Of a stretch of DNA of 64,000 nt, positions 6,655 to 14,630 are shown in pieces; the stretch's first letter is position 1; each line of letters opens with the position of its first letter. Source of the stretch: Pseudomonas fildesensis. GTDB taxonomy: Bacteria; Pseudomonadota; Gammaproteobacteria; Pseudomonadales; Pseudomonadaceae. The stretch covers positions 124,001 through 188,000 of the forward strand of contig NZ_LFMW01000004.1 of assembly GCF_001050345.1 (NCBI RefSeq), in the 5' to 3' direction. A program made the position numbers and the translations under genes. A model generated the notes under the pieces. It saw nothing but the letters and a program-made list of their open reading frames with translations, did no database searches and was not told the DNA's origin.

Positions 6655-8292
6655 ATGAGCGAGCAGACACGGCAATGGCAGGCGCTGGCAACGCAACGGG
6701 GCATGACCCTGTCGGCCTACTTGCTGGAGGTTCTGGATAAAGCCCCCGACCAGCTAAACACCATCGCCCAACCCTTGGGCCTGCTCGCCATCGCCCCTGA
6801 ACACCTCGGCGAACACTGGCGCTTCGACCTGTTGGCATTACCCCAGGCCTTGATCCACAACGTGCTGCCGGTGGATTACCTGGGCCAACCGTGCCTGGTA
6901 CTCGCAGACCCGTTCACGCTGACCAGCCGGCACTGGCTGCAGTCCTCCAAGACCTTGCGTCGACTGCCCCTGGCCATGAGCCTGCCTGGCGCGGTGAGGG
7001 CCCAATTGACCCTCGCCGAAGCCAGCCAGCGGGTCATGCAGCCTTTCGGTGAGGACGACGAAAACGCCCGGGTCGGCCAAGCGGCCCAGGAAATTTCCCT
7101 GAGCAGCATCGCCCGCGACGACAACCCGGTGGTGCGCCTGGTCAACTCCATGCTCTTCGACGCCCTGCAAAGTCGCGCCAGTGATATCCACGTGGAAACC
7201 ACGCCCCAGGGTCTGGTGATCAAGTACCGCATCGACGGCGTATTGCAGCAGATGGGCCAGGCCAGCGGCGTAGACATGGCCGAGCAGGCGCTGTCGCGGA
7301 TCAAGGTGTTGTCGGAGCTGGATATCGGCGAGCGGCGCGTGCCCCAGGACGGGCGCTTCAAGATGAGAATCCAGGGCCGCGAGGTGGATTTTCGAGTATC
7401 GATCATGCCAAGCATCCACGGCGAAGATGCGGTGCTGCGGATTCTCGACAAGTCGCAACGCGGCGAATCCCTGAGCCTTGCAAACCTCGGCCTGGCCGCC
7501 GACACCATCGCCCGCATCCGTGTGTTGGCCAGCGAGCCCTATGGCATGTTGCTGGTGACGGGGCCGACCGGCAGCGGTAAGTCCACCACGTTGTATGCCG
7601 CCCTGTCGGAGACCAATACCGGCGAAAAAAAGATCATCACCATCGAAGACCCGGTGGAATACGAGCTGCCCGGCGTGCTGCAAATTCCGGTGAATGACAA
7701 GAAGGGCCTGACGTTTGCCCGTGGCCTGCGCTCGATCCTGCGGCATGACCCGGACACGATTCTGGTGGGGGAAATTCGCGACGGCGAAACGGCGGGGATT
7801 GCAGTGCAGGCGGCACTGACCGGGCACTTGGTGATGTCGTCGGTGCATGCCAACAGCGCGTTCAGTGTGCTGGAGCGTTTTACCTACATGGACGTGGACC
7901 CGGCCAGTTTTGTCGAAGCCCTCAACGGCGTGGTCGCCCAGCGCCTGGTGCGGCGGATCTGCCCGGAGTGCGCCGTGGATGCCGAACCCGACCCGGACAT
8001 CGCCCGGCTTGCCCAACTGCCCGACAGCCAACTCCAACAAGGCCATTACCGCCAAGGCAAAGGCTGCGAGGCCTGCCGCCACACCGGCTACCACGGCCGG
8101 CTCGCCCTGGCGGAAGTGCTGACCCTGACCGACAGCATCAAGGAGGGCCTGCTCAACCGCAGCTCGGCCTCCACCCTGCGCGAACTCGCACGCGAGGCCG
8201 GCCACGTGTTCATCCGCGATATCGCCCTGGCCCACGCGGCCCAGGGCGACACCACGCTCAAGGAGATCCACCGTGTCATTTCCCTTTATTGA
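6655..8292 (+). CDS. gspE: Secretion ATPase GspE
   Basis: A 545-residue hexameric secretion ATPase. The N-terminal domain is about 1-140 (GspE_N-like); the ATPase core has Walker A GPTGSGKS at 303-310, an aspartate box (IITIEDPVEYELPG), Walker B ILVGEIRD near 369 and a histidine box (TGHLVMSSVHANSAF). A zinc-binding pair of CxxC motifs (Cys436/439 and Cys471/474) is as in GspE and PilB rather than PilT. All catalytic elements are present, so it should power pseudopilus extension from the cytoplasmic face. It starts 4 bp after gspF and overlaps the next gene by 20 bp. Confidence 0.93.
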   Translation: MSEQTRQWQALATQRGMTLSAYLLEVLDKAPDQLNTIAQPLGLLAIAPEHLGEHWRFDLLALPQALIHNVLPVDYLGQPCLVLADPFTLTSRHWLQSSKTLRRLPLAMSLPGAVRAQLTLAEASQRVMQPFGEDDENARVGQAAQEISLSSIARDDNPVVRLVNSMLFDALQSRASDIHVETTPQGLVIKYRIDGVLQQMGQASGVDMAEQALSRIKVLSELDIGERRVPQDGRFKMRIQGREVDFRVSIMPSIHGEDAVLRILDKSQRGESLSLANLGLAADTIARIRVLASEPYGMLLVTGPTGSGKSTTLYAALSETNTGEKKIITIEDPVEYELPGVLQIPVNDKKGLTFARGLRSILRHDPDTILVGEIRDGETAGIAVQAALTGHLVMSSVHANSAFSVLERFTYMDVDPASFVEALNGVVAQRLVRRICPECAVDAEPDPDIARLAQLPDSQLQQGHYRQGKGCEACRHTGYHGRLALAEVLTLTDSIKEGLLNRSSASTLRELAREAGHVFIRDIALAHAAQGDTTLKEIHRVISLY

Positions 8293-8998
8293 GCACGTGG
8301 TGTGGCTGCAGAGTGCCGGCGCCGACTGGGCCGCGCGCCCGCGCTGGCGTGGCGCCCCGGTCTGGCGCGCGCAGCACCACGGCGAGCCACTGGGCGCCTG
8401 CGCCGAATTGCTGGAACAGGCTCCTCGGGGCCGCGTAAGGTTCCTGGACCGGGCCACGGTGCTGTTGGGATTCCCCCATGTGCACTACCTGATGTTGCCG
8501 TGGCAAACCGGCCTGTGCAGCGCGGACGACTGGCAAGGATTCGCCGAGGCGACGTTCAGCCAGCAAGCGAGCATCGACGCCGAGCAGTGGCAAATACAGG
8601 TCGCCAACAGCACCTTCGGCCACGCACGCCTGGCGGTGGCGACCCCACGGGATTTGCTGCGAGACCTGCGCGACCTGTTCAAGCTGCACCGCTTGCCCCT
8701 GGTGACGTGTACGCCATTGCTGACGGCAGTAGCGCAGCAATACTGGCGGCAGTTGCCCGACGACTGCGTACTGGCGTTGCCTGAAACCGAGGGCCTGAGT
8801 TGCCTGTACCTGCAACAGGGCGTGGCCGATCAAGTGTGCGTGCTGCAAACCCAACCTGGCAGTGCCTTGAACGACAACCTGTTCACCGCAGACCTGCTGG
8901 TGGAGCGGCATGCGCCCAACACCCGAGTCGTCGCCAATAGCCCTGCTGGACATTGGCTGGGGCCACTGCATCCGTGGCTGCAAGAGCCGTCACTATGA
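8273..8998 (+). CDS. Cytoplasmic platform protein in GspL/PilM position
   Basis: A 241-residue protein with no signal or clear membrane helix. The GTG start at 8273 is supported by AAGGAG 7 bp upstream and overlaps the end of gspE. I do not recognise strong family motifs; the assignment rests on position between the ATPase and a PilN-like gene and on a composition like the actin-fold cytoplasmic domain of GspL or PilM (long alternating strands such as DCVLALPETEGLSCLYL). If correct, it links GspE to the inner-membrane complex. In classical GspL this domain is fused to a membrane helix; here the membrane part is a separate next gene, as in type IV pilus PilM/PilN. Confidence 0.55.
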   Translation: MSFPFIEHVVWLQSAGADWAARPRWRGAPVWRAQHHGEPLGACAELLEQAPRGRVRFLDRATVLLGFPHVHYLMLPWQTGLCSADDWQGFAEATFSQQASIDAEQWQIQVANSTFGHARLAVATPRDLLRDLRDLFKLHRLPLVTCTPLLTAVAQQYWRQLPDDCVLALPETEGLSCLYLQQGVADQVCVLQTQPGSALNDNLFTADLLVERHAPNTRVVANSPAGHWLGPLHPWLQEPSL

Positions 8999-9561
8999 TT
9001 GCCCGCCTGAAATCTCGCCTCGCCAGCAGCTGGCAATACGCGCGCACGCCGCGTGCACCGAGCATCGACTTCCAGCACCCCGGCGCCACCTCCCGCGCCC
9101 TGTTGTTCGTGTTGTGGCTGGTAGCCGCCGTGCTGATCGTCAACACGTGGCAGCACTGGCAACGCATGGAGCAACAGCAACAACAGACCGATGAACGAGA
9201 GCAACACTTCATCCAGCTGACCCGCCAGCAGGAGCTGTTGATCCAGGCTGCCATTCGCCTGTCACCCCGGCAAAAACAACAGGTAGCGGCCTTCGCCCAA
9301 CAGTCCGCGACGCCCTTCGCGCTGATGGATGCCGTGGCCCAGGCCTGGTCCCGGGAAATCGCCCTGACACGCGTGGAGGTCAACACCCAGGCCCAACAGG
9401 TGCACCTGGATCTGGAAGCCAAGGGGCTGGTGGACGCCTTTCGGTTTGTCGAACGGCTCAAGGCGCAGCCAGGGGTACACGTGAACCTGCAACAAAGTGC
9501 CCGCAAGACCAACGACCCACAGCACCCGGTGCAGGTCAAACTCGTGATTGGCGCAGGGTAG
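8995..9561 (+). CDS. PilN-like inner-membrane assembly protein
   Basis: A 188-residue protein with one membrane helix near residues 35-55 (LLFVLWLVAAVLIVNTW), then a Gln-rich coiled-coil stretch (RMEQQQQQTDEREQHF) and a ferredoxin-like C-terminal domain. That topology is the one of PilN and of the membrane half of GspL. Its start overlaps the stop of the preceding gene (ATGA), so coupling is expected, and a PilO-like gene follows after 6 bp. It probably forms a heterodimer with that protein to build the periplasmic alignment complex between the ATPase and the secretin. Sequence alone cannot separate PilN from GspL. Confidence 0.65.
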   Translation: MIARLKSRLASSWQYARTPRAPSIDFQHPGATSRALLFVLWLVAAVLIVNTWQHWQRMEQQQQQTDEREQHFIQLTRQQELLIQAAIRLSPRQKQQVAAFAQQSATPFALMDAVAQAWSREIALTRVEVNTQAQQVHLDLEAKGLVDAFRFVERLKAQPGVHVNLQQSARKTNDPQHPVQVKLVIGAG

Positions 9562-9567
9562 CCGCCC

Positions 9568-10104
9568 ATGGACGCACTCACTCTCTACCTGCCGCGCCTG
9601 CGTTGGCACTTGCTGCAATGGCAGCAACGCCTGGGCTTCTGGGGCCTGCTGGCGCTGGGCGTGATAGCGACGGCACTGGTGATCGAAGCCGCAGTCATTC
9701 ACCCGGCAGGTATCACCGACAGACAGCGGCGCCAGGAACTCGAGGCGGGTATCGCCGAACAGCCCCAGCAGGTCCAGGTCACCGAACCGGCGGTGGTCGA
9801 ACAATTACCCACCGCAGCCGACTTTGCCCCCCGCCTGGAACAACTGCTGGGCATCCTCACGCGACGCGGTTTTATCATCGAACAGACCACCCTGGCCTAC
9901 TCGGCGCCCGGCGACACCGGGCTGCAACGCCTGGACGTCGACATCCCGCTCACCGGCCCCTACCTGCTGTTGCGCGAAACCTTGTCGGACGTCGCGAAAG
10001 AAACGGCAGTGCGCATCGAAAGCGTGACCCTGGAGCGCAAGGAAATCACCAGCGGCCTGCTGAGCATCGGCCTCAAGGTGAGTGTGCTGGGGGTGGTGGA
10101 ATGA
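9568..10104 (+). CDS. PilO/GspM-like inner-membrane assembly protein
   Basis: A 178-residue protein with an N-terminal cytoplasmic tail, one membrane helix about 25-45 (FWGLLALGVIATALVIEAA), a short coiled coil (RQRRQELEAGIAEQ) and a C-terminal alpha/beta domain (FAPRLEQLLGILTRRGF and LDVDIPLTGPYLLLRETL), the fold expected of PilO and GspM. It lies between the PilN-like gene and a PilP-like gene, and its stop overlaps the next start (ATGA). Expected role: periplasmic spacer that pairs with the PilN-like protein. Confident as a PilO/GspM-type protein by topology and context, less so for the exact subfamily. Confidence 0.68.
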   Translation: MDALTLYLPRLRWHLLQWQQRLGFWGLLALGVIATALVIEAAVIHPAGITDRQRRQELEAGIAEQPQQVQVTEPAVVEQLPTAADFAPRLEQLLGILTRRGFIIEQTTLAYSAPGDTGLQRLDVDIPLTGPYLLLRETLSDVAKETAVRIESVTLERKEITSGLLSIGLKVSVLGVVE

Positions 10105-10586
10105 CGCTGCCATTCTATTTGCGCGGGCTGCTATTGCTGACCTTGATCGGCTGCGGCTGGCTGTTATGGCAGGACACTTCGGACGACCTCGACAGCGCGC
10201 CAACGGCTGTAGTCGCCAGGCCGACTGAGCCCGCAGCGCCCCCCTCGCCCGTCGCAGCCACGGCCAGCGTGGTCGACCTGTTCCCCGCCCAGACCTGGAC
10301 GCCAGCGCCGCCCCCTACACCGGTCGACACTTCGCCGCCCAAACCACCGCCGTTGCCCTTCACCGTGAGCGCGCAGTGGCGCTTTGAGAACCAATCGAAA
10401 ATCGTCGTGCTGCACGGCAATGGCAACCAGTACACCCTGTGCAACCGCTGCTCGATACCGGGGCGCATCGTGCCGGGCAAGATGCTCGACGCGCATTACC
10501 GGCTGGACAAACTCACCGACACCACCGTGGTACTGACCTACATGCCGCTCAAGCATGCCAGCACCTTGCGGCTCGACACTCACTGA
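10101..10586 (+). CDS. PilP/GspC-like connector to the secretin
   Basis: A 161-residue protein with one N-terminal membrane helix (about residues 5-24), a long Pro/Ala-rich linker (about 35-85) and a small C-terminal beta domain (about 88-161) with RFENQSKIVVLHGNGNQYTL and a Cys-Asn-Arg-Cys pair. This plan matches GspC (membrane helix, linker, homology-region domain) and PilP, which bind the N-terminal domains of the secretin. It starts in an ATGA overlap with the PilO-like gene and lies 17 bp before gspD. The call is by topology and position; no clear homology-region consensus was recognised. Confidence 0.6.
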   Translation: MTLPFYLRGLLLLTLIGCGWLLWQDTSDDLDSAPTAVVARPTEPAAPPSPVAATASVVDLFPAQTWTPAPPPTPVDTSPPKPPPLPFTVSAQWRFENQSKIVVLHGNGNQYTLCNRCSIPGRIVPGKMLDAHYRLDKLTDTTVVLTYMPLKHASTLRLDTH

Positions 10587-10603
10587 CCGGGGAAGACACG
10601 ATC

Positions 10604-12538
10604 ATGGCGATACGTCCGTTAATTCCCCTGAGCCTCATGCTGATGCTGCTGGGTGGCTGCGAAACCCAACGCGCGATCAAACAAAGCGACGAGCTGCGCC
10701 AACAGGGCGACCTCGTGCGCTCGGTCGAAGTGCTGCAAGCCGAAGCCCGGGAAGACCCCGACGACGTGCAGCTGCGCACGGCCCAATTCAGTCGGCTGGA
10801 ATTGCTGGTCGCCCACTACAGCCGTGAGGCAAGCACAGCGTTGATGCGTGGCGATGACGCGGCCGCCATCCACGCACTGCAAACCATCCTCAAGTACGAC
10901 CCCAGCAACCTCGGCGCGCGTCAGGAAATCCAGAGCATCCAGGCGATGAAACAACTGCGCCCGCAGTTGGAACGGGCCTTTGCGATGCAGAAATCCAACC
11001 CGGTGGAGGCGCTGAACCTGGTGCGCCAGGTCATTGCGCAAAAGCCCAACTACCGTGCGGCCCTCGATTTGCGCAACGCCCTCACCCGCCAACTGGTGAG
11101 CGCCGATTACCTCAGCCCCGACCTCAGCGAAGCGATGCGCAAACCGGTCAGCCTGGAGTTCAGCGCGCAAAGCCTAAGCACGATTTTCGAGACCATTGCA
11201 CGGTTGTCCGGGGTAAATTTTGTCATCGACAAAGACGTCAATCCCAGCGCCTCCGCCAGCATGACCGCGAGCAAAACCACCGCAGAGGACGCGCTCAACT
11301 TGCTGCTGGTAACTCAGCAATTGCAGAAGAAAGTGCTCAACACCAACACCATTCTCGTGTACCCCTCACGCCCGGACAAAGAGCGCGAATACCGCGAGCT
11401 GGCGGTGCGCACGTTCTACCTCAGCCATGGCGACCCCAAGGTCGTCGGCGCGGAGATCAAGCAGATCCTCAAGCCCAAGGAAGTGCTGGTGGACGAGCGT
11501 CTGAATGCGGTGATCGTGCGTGACGGCCTGGACACCCTGAGCGCCGTGGAAAAACTGGTGGAAGCCATTGATATCGCGCAGTCGGAAGTGACCATCGACA
11601 TTCAGGTGCTGGAAGTCAGCCTGGCGGACGAGTTGAACCTGGGTATCCAGTACCCGGAGAGCATCGGTTTGTCGGTGGGTAACCTGGCCAACGTTCCGGC
11701 CGGGTTGGCGGGCATTCCGATCAGCGCGTTGCGCGGGATCAACGGCGACAACATCTTGCTGGACGCCGGCAGCACCTCGGCGCGCATCAATATGCTGCAA
11801 CGCAGCGGCAACACCGTGACCCTGGCCAACCCCAGGGTACGCGTACGCAACCGCGAAGAGGCCCAAGTGAATATCGGCGACAAAATCCCCGTGGTCACCA
11901 CGACTACCGCCAACCAGATCACCACCTCATCGGTGTCTTACCAGGACGTCGGGCTGCAGATCACCGTCAAGCCGAACATCAGCCTGAGCGATGAAGTGAA
12001 CCTGGAGTTGAACGTGGAAATGAGCCATATCACCAAGCGCATTCCCGGCTCGGAAAATATACCGGCCACCTTCGAACTGGGCTCACGCGCGACCAAAACC
12101 CTGCTGACCGCGCGCAACAATGAAACCCAGATCGTCTCGGGGCTGATCCGCACGGCAGATGTCGATGAGGGCTCAGGCCTGCCGTGGTTGAGCCAGATCC
12201 CGTGGATTGGCAAGAAGCTATTTGGCACCAACCAGAATAACCGGCAGAAAACCGAGATCATCCTGCTGCTGACACCCAGGATCGAACGCAACCTGGACCT
12301 GCCGATTTCCCAGATCAGCACCTTCCACAGCGGCACCGAGGCACGCAGCTCGACCGAGGGCATGATCCTGCGCGATACCACCAGCAATATGGTGCTCAAG
12401 TCCACGCGGGGCGATGACGCTGCCGCCGCGTTGCCGCCGCCGATGCAACAGCCCGATGCAACCTGGCAACCATTGCCGCCACCGTTGCCGGATTTGGTGC
12501 CCAAGCCTGAGCCGATACCGGCACCGGCACTGCCTTAA
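10604..12538 (+). CDS. gspD: Lipoprotein secretin GspD
   Basis: A 644-residue outer-membrane secretin. The ATG at 10604 has GGGGAAG upstream and gives a lipoprotein signal with lipobox LGGC and Cys19. Residues about 50-150 are helical and TPR-like (DDAAAIHALQTILKYDPSN), followed by an N0/STN-type domain (LSTIFETIARLSGVNFVID), an N1 domain (RTFYLSHGDPKVVGAEIKQIL, LNAVIVRDGLDTL) and the secretin barrel from about 330, with the signature GLPWLSQIPWIGKKLFG near 526. The C-terminal tail is Pro-rich. A lipid anchor on the secretin itself, as in P. aeruginosa HxcQ, would remove the need for a pilotin, and none is seen. TPR-like repeats before N0 are unlike classical GspD and closer to MshL/PilQ-like relatives. 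Confidence 0.9.
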   Translation: MAIRPLIPLSLMLMLLGGCETQRAIKQSDELRQQGDLVRSVEVLQAEAREDPDDVQLRTAQFSRLELLVAHYSREASTALMRGDDAAAIHALQTILKYDPSNLGARQEIQSIQAMKQLRPQLERAFAMQKSNPVEALNLVRQVIAQKPNYRAALDLRNALTRQLVSADYLSPDLSEAMRKPVSLEFSAQSLSTIFETIARLSGVNFVIDKDVNPSASASMTASKTTAEDALNLLLVTQQLQKKVLNTNTILVYPSRPDKEREYRELAVRTFYLSHGDPKVVGAEIKQILKPKEVLVDERLNAVIVRDGLDTLSAVEKLVEAIDIAQSEVTIDIQVLEVSLADELNLGIQYPESIGLSVGNLANVPAGLAGIPISALRGINGDNILLDAGSTSARINMLQRSGNTVTLANPRVRVRNREEAQVNIGDKIPVVTTTTANQITTSSVSYQDVGLQITVKPNISLSDEVNLELNVEMSHITKRIPGSENIPATFELGSRATKTLLTARNNETQIVSGLIRTADVDEGSGLPWLSQIPWIGKKLFGTNQNNRQKTEIILLLTPRIERNLDLPISQISTFHSGTEARSSTEGMILRDTTSNMVLKSTRGDDAAAALPPPMQQPDATWQPLPPPLPDLVPKPEPIPAPALP

Positions 12539-12562
12539 TTTCACGAACTGATGGAGATCAAA

Positions 12563-12607
12563 ATGTGGGAGGGGCGGTGCGACGATTCGACTTGCTCCCT
12601 CCCACAT
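12563..12607. repeat. Short REP-like inverted repeat (GTGGGAGGG family)
   Basis: Arms ATGTGGGAGGG and CCCTCCCACAT flank an unusual 23-bp centre. It lies between the convergent gspD and etfB-like genes and may end both transcripts. Confidence 0.75.
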
Positions 12608-12628
12608 CTGTTTTGCAGTGTTTGTGGG

Positions 12629-13399
12629 TCAGCGGACTACGCCTTCTTCAATCAGCAACTTGAGAATCGCCTGTGCACCTTCTTCGGCGCTCACACCCTT
12701 AAGCACTTGCCCACCGCCACCGCTGGCCTTGGCCGTGGCGGCTTTCATGCGGTCGGCGCCGCTCTTGGCCTTGATCACCTTGAGGCGCTTGGGCCGTGGC
12801 TTGGCCGGTTTGAGCACCGCGCCGGTGAATAACTCGTCTTCTTCAACCTCGACTTCATGGGCCGCCAACTCGCCACGCTGCGCCGGGCCATAGGCACTTT
12901 GCCGAGGCTTGGGTGCGGCGTTATCCACCGTCGCCAAAAACGGCAGACGCACCTTCAAGCGCCGCCGTTGACCGCGCGGCAAGGCTTGCAGCACATGGGC
13001 CACGCCACCCTCGATGGACTCCACTTGCGCCAGCCCGACGATCAGCGGCCAGCCCAGTTGCTCGGCCAACAGGAACGGCAACATGCCCGAGCCTTCGCCG
13101 GTTTCTGCCTGGCTGCCGGTGAGCACCACGTGGGCGCCGGCTTCGCGCAGATAGTCGCTGAGCACCGGCAGGGCATCGGCGCCGGCCGGTTGTTCGAGCA
13201 CATGCAACTGCGGCAAACCCATGCCCAGGTAGCTGCGCAGGGTCGGTTCGGCGATGTTGCCGGCGTGCAGCACCTGCAACGTGTCCCCGGCCATTTGCAG
13301 GCCCAACTCGACCGCGCGTGCATCCTGTTCGGCGCGGCGTGGGCGACCGGAAGTCGGGTGAGCACCGATGGACACCAGGCTGATTACATTCGTCGTCAT
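12629..13399 (-). CDS. Electron transfer flavoprotein beta-type subunit of the dimethylglycine pathway
   Basis: A 256-residue ETF beta-like protein (VISLVSIGAHPTSGRPRRAEQDARAVEL at the start, LTGSQAETGEGSGMLPFLLAEQLGWP in the nucleotide-binding part, a Lys/Arg-rich segment about 185-215). It is last in the minus-strand dgc operon. It should take electrons from DgcA and pass them with the alpha subunit to the membrane protein DgcB and the quinone pool. The ATG at 13399 is chosen because AAGGA lies 7 bp upstream; starting at the nearer upstream ATG would leave too little spacing. It begins 10 bp after the alpha subunit gene. The C-terminus is longer and more basic than in housekeeping EtfB. Confidence 0.85.
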   Translation of the reverse strand: MTTNVISLVSIGAHPTSGRPRRAEQDARAVELGLQMAGDTLQVLHAGNIAEPTLRSYLGMGLPQLHVLEQPAGADALPVLSDYLREAGAHVVLTGSQAETGEGSGMLPFLLAEQLGWPLIVGLAQVESIEGGVAHVLQALPRGQRRRLKVRLPFLATVDNAAPKPRQSAYGPAQRGELAAHEVEVEEDELFTGAVLKPAKPRPKRLKVIKAKSGADRMKAATAKASGGGGQVLKGVSAEEGAQAILKLLIEEGVVR

Positions 13400-13409
13400 G
13401 GCCATATCC

Positions 13410-14630
13410 TTAAGCCGCATCGCGCTTGGCGCCGTTGCGGTATGTCTCGACCGCCGCGATCAAGGCTTGCAGAATCGCGGCGCTTTCACCGATCACCGAC
13501 AGGTCGGCACGCTTGATCATGTCGCAGCCCGGGTCGAGGTTGATCGCCACCACCTTGTCGCAGGCACCGATGCCTTGCAGGTGCTGGATCGCCCCGGAAA
13601 TCCCCACGGCCACATACACCCGTGCCGTGACCCAGGTGCCGCTGGCGCCGACCTGACGATCACGCGCCATAAAGCCATCGTCCACCGCCACCCGTGAGGC
13701 GCCTTCGGTAGCACCCAGGGCAGCGGCGGTCTGGTGGAACAACGCCCAGTCCTTGACCCCGTTGCCGCCGGAGAAAATAAACTCGGCCTCGGCCATGGGA
13801 ATTGCCGCCGGGTCCACCGCCACCGCGCCCAAATCTTCGATGCGCGGCAGGCTGCGCGCCAGGGCTGTGGATAACTCCACGGGCAAGACTTCGTGGCGGG
13901 TGTCGCTGACGGGTTCGGCGCATTCCACGGCGGCGAGGATCAGGCGTGGCAGCGGCCGCGCCAGGTCTTCCTGACCGGCACCGGCGCGGCCGATGCACTC
14001 CTCGCCTTTGATCTGCCACACGCGTGTTGCCGGGCGCTCCTTGAGGCTGGCGGCAAAACGTCGACCGAGCTCGCCGCCACCGCTGCGGCTGTCCGGCAGC
14101 AGCCAGTGGCGCGGGTTGAACTGGTTATCCACAGCCCGCAGGCCCTGGACACGTTGCTCCGGTGAATAACCGTCGAACTCACGACCTTCCAGCACCAGCA
14201 AGCGATCGACGCCCGCTGTGGCAAAGGCGCTTTCCTTATGCTCGCCAAACACCACCGCCAGCACCGCGCCGTCGCTGCCGGCGAGTTGTCGCGCCAGGCC
14301 GAGCAAGTCGCGGTCGTGGCTGCTCAGGCGGCCGCCGACCATGTCCGGTACCACGTTGATGTAGAACGCAGGCGCTGGCACCTGATGCAGCGGCAACTGC
14401 ACTTGCACCGCCGCCGTACGCTTGGCCGCGCCACCCTGCTGGGCGCCACTGCGGTCGATGCGCTTGATGCCGTTGGGGCCGATAAAACCGACCCCGTGCA
14501 CGTTCTTGCGGATAAGGCCGTTCGGGCCCATCCAGCTGTGTTGCACCGGCTGCATCGCTGCATGCAGCGGGTGCAGACGGTTGCGGGCGATCCATTCAGC
14601 CCGTGGGTCGCGGCGAATAATGTCGCTCAT
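13410..14630 (-). CDS. Electron transfer flavoprotein alpha-type subunit of the dimethylglycine pathway
   Basis: A 406-residue ETF alpha-like protein, about 90 residues longer than housekeeping EtfA because of an N-terminal extension (RRDPRAEWIARNRLHPLHAA). The C-terminal FAD domain carries KDWALFHQTAAALGATEGASR, VGASGTWVTARVYVAVGISGAIQHLQGI and VVAINLDPGCDMIKRADL, the expected ADP/FAD-binding sequences. The start ATG at 14630 shares its A with the stop of dgcB (TGATG), implying coupled translation; a TTG one codon earlier is possible. It works with the beta subunit as electron carrier between the demethylase and DgcB. Confidence 0.87.
   Translation of the reverse strand: MSDIIRRDPRAEWIARNRLHPLHAAMQPVQHSWMGPNGLIRKNVHGVGFIGPNGIKRIDRSGAQQGGAAKRTAAVQVQLPLHQVPAPAFYINVVPDMVGGRLSSHDRDLLGLARQLAGSDGAVLAVVFGEHKESAFATAGVDRLLVLEGREFDGYSPEQRVQGLRAVDNQFNPRHWLLPDSRSGGGELGRRFAASLKERPATRVWQIKGEECIGRAGAGQEDLARPLPRLILAAVECAEPVSDTRHEVLPVELSTALARSLPRIEDLGAVAVDPAAIPMAEAEFIFSGGNGVKDWALFHQTAAALGATEGASRVAVDDGFMARDRQVGASGTWVTARVYVAVGISGAIQHLQGIGACDKVVAINLDPGCDMIKRADLSVIGESAAILQALIAAVETYRNGAKRDAA

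Noticed and set aside
6838..8457. A 539-codon open frame opposite gspE
   Set aside because: Antisense shadow of a gene whose Walker, Asp and His boxes are all intact.
1349..12538. The cluster as a type IVa pilus locus
   Set aside because: GspG has the calcium-loop C-terminus of a pseudopilin, there is no PilT retraction ATPase, and a type II-type cargo lies inside the locus.
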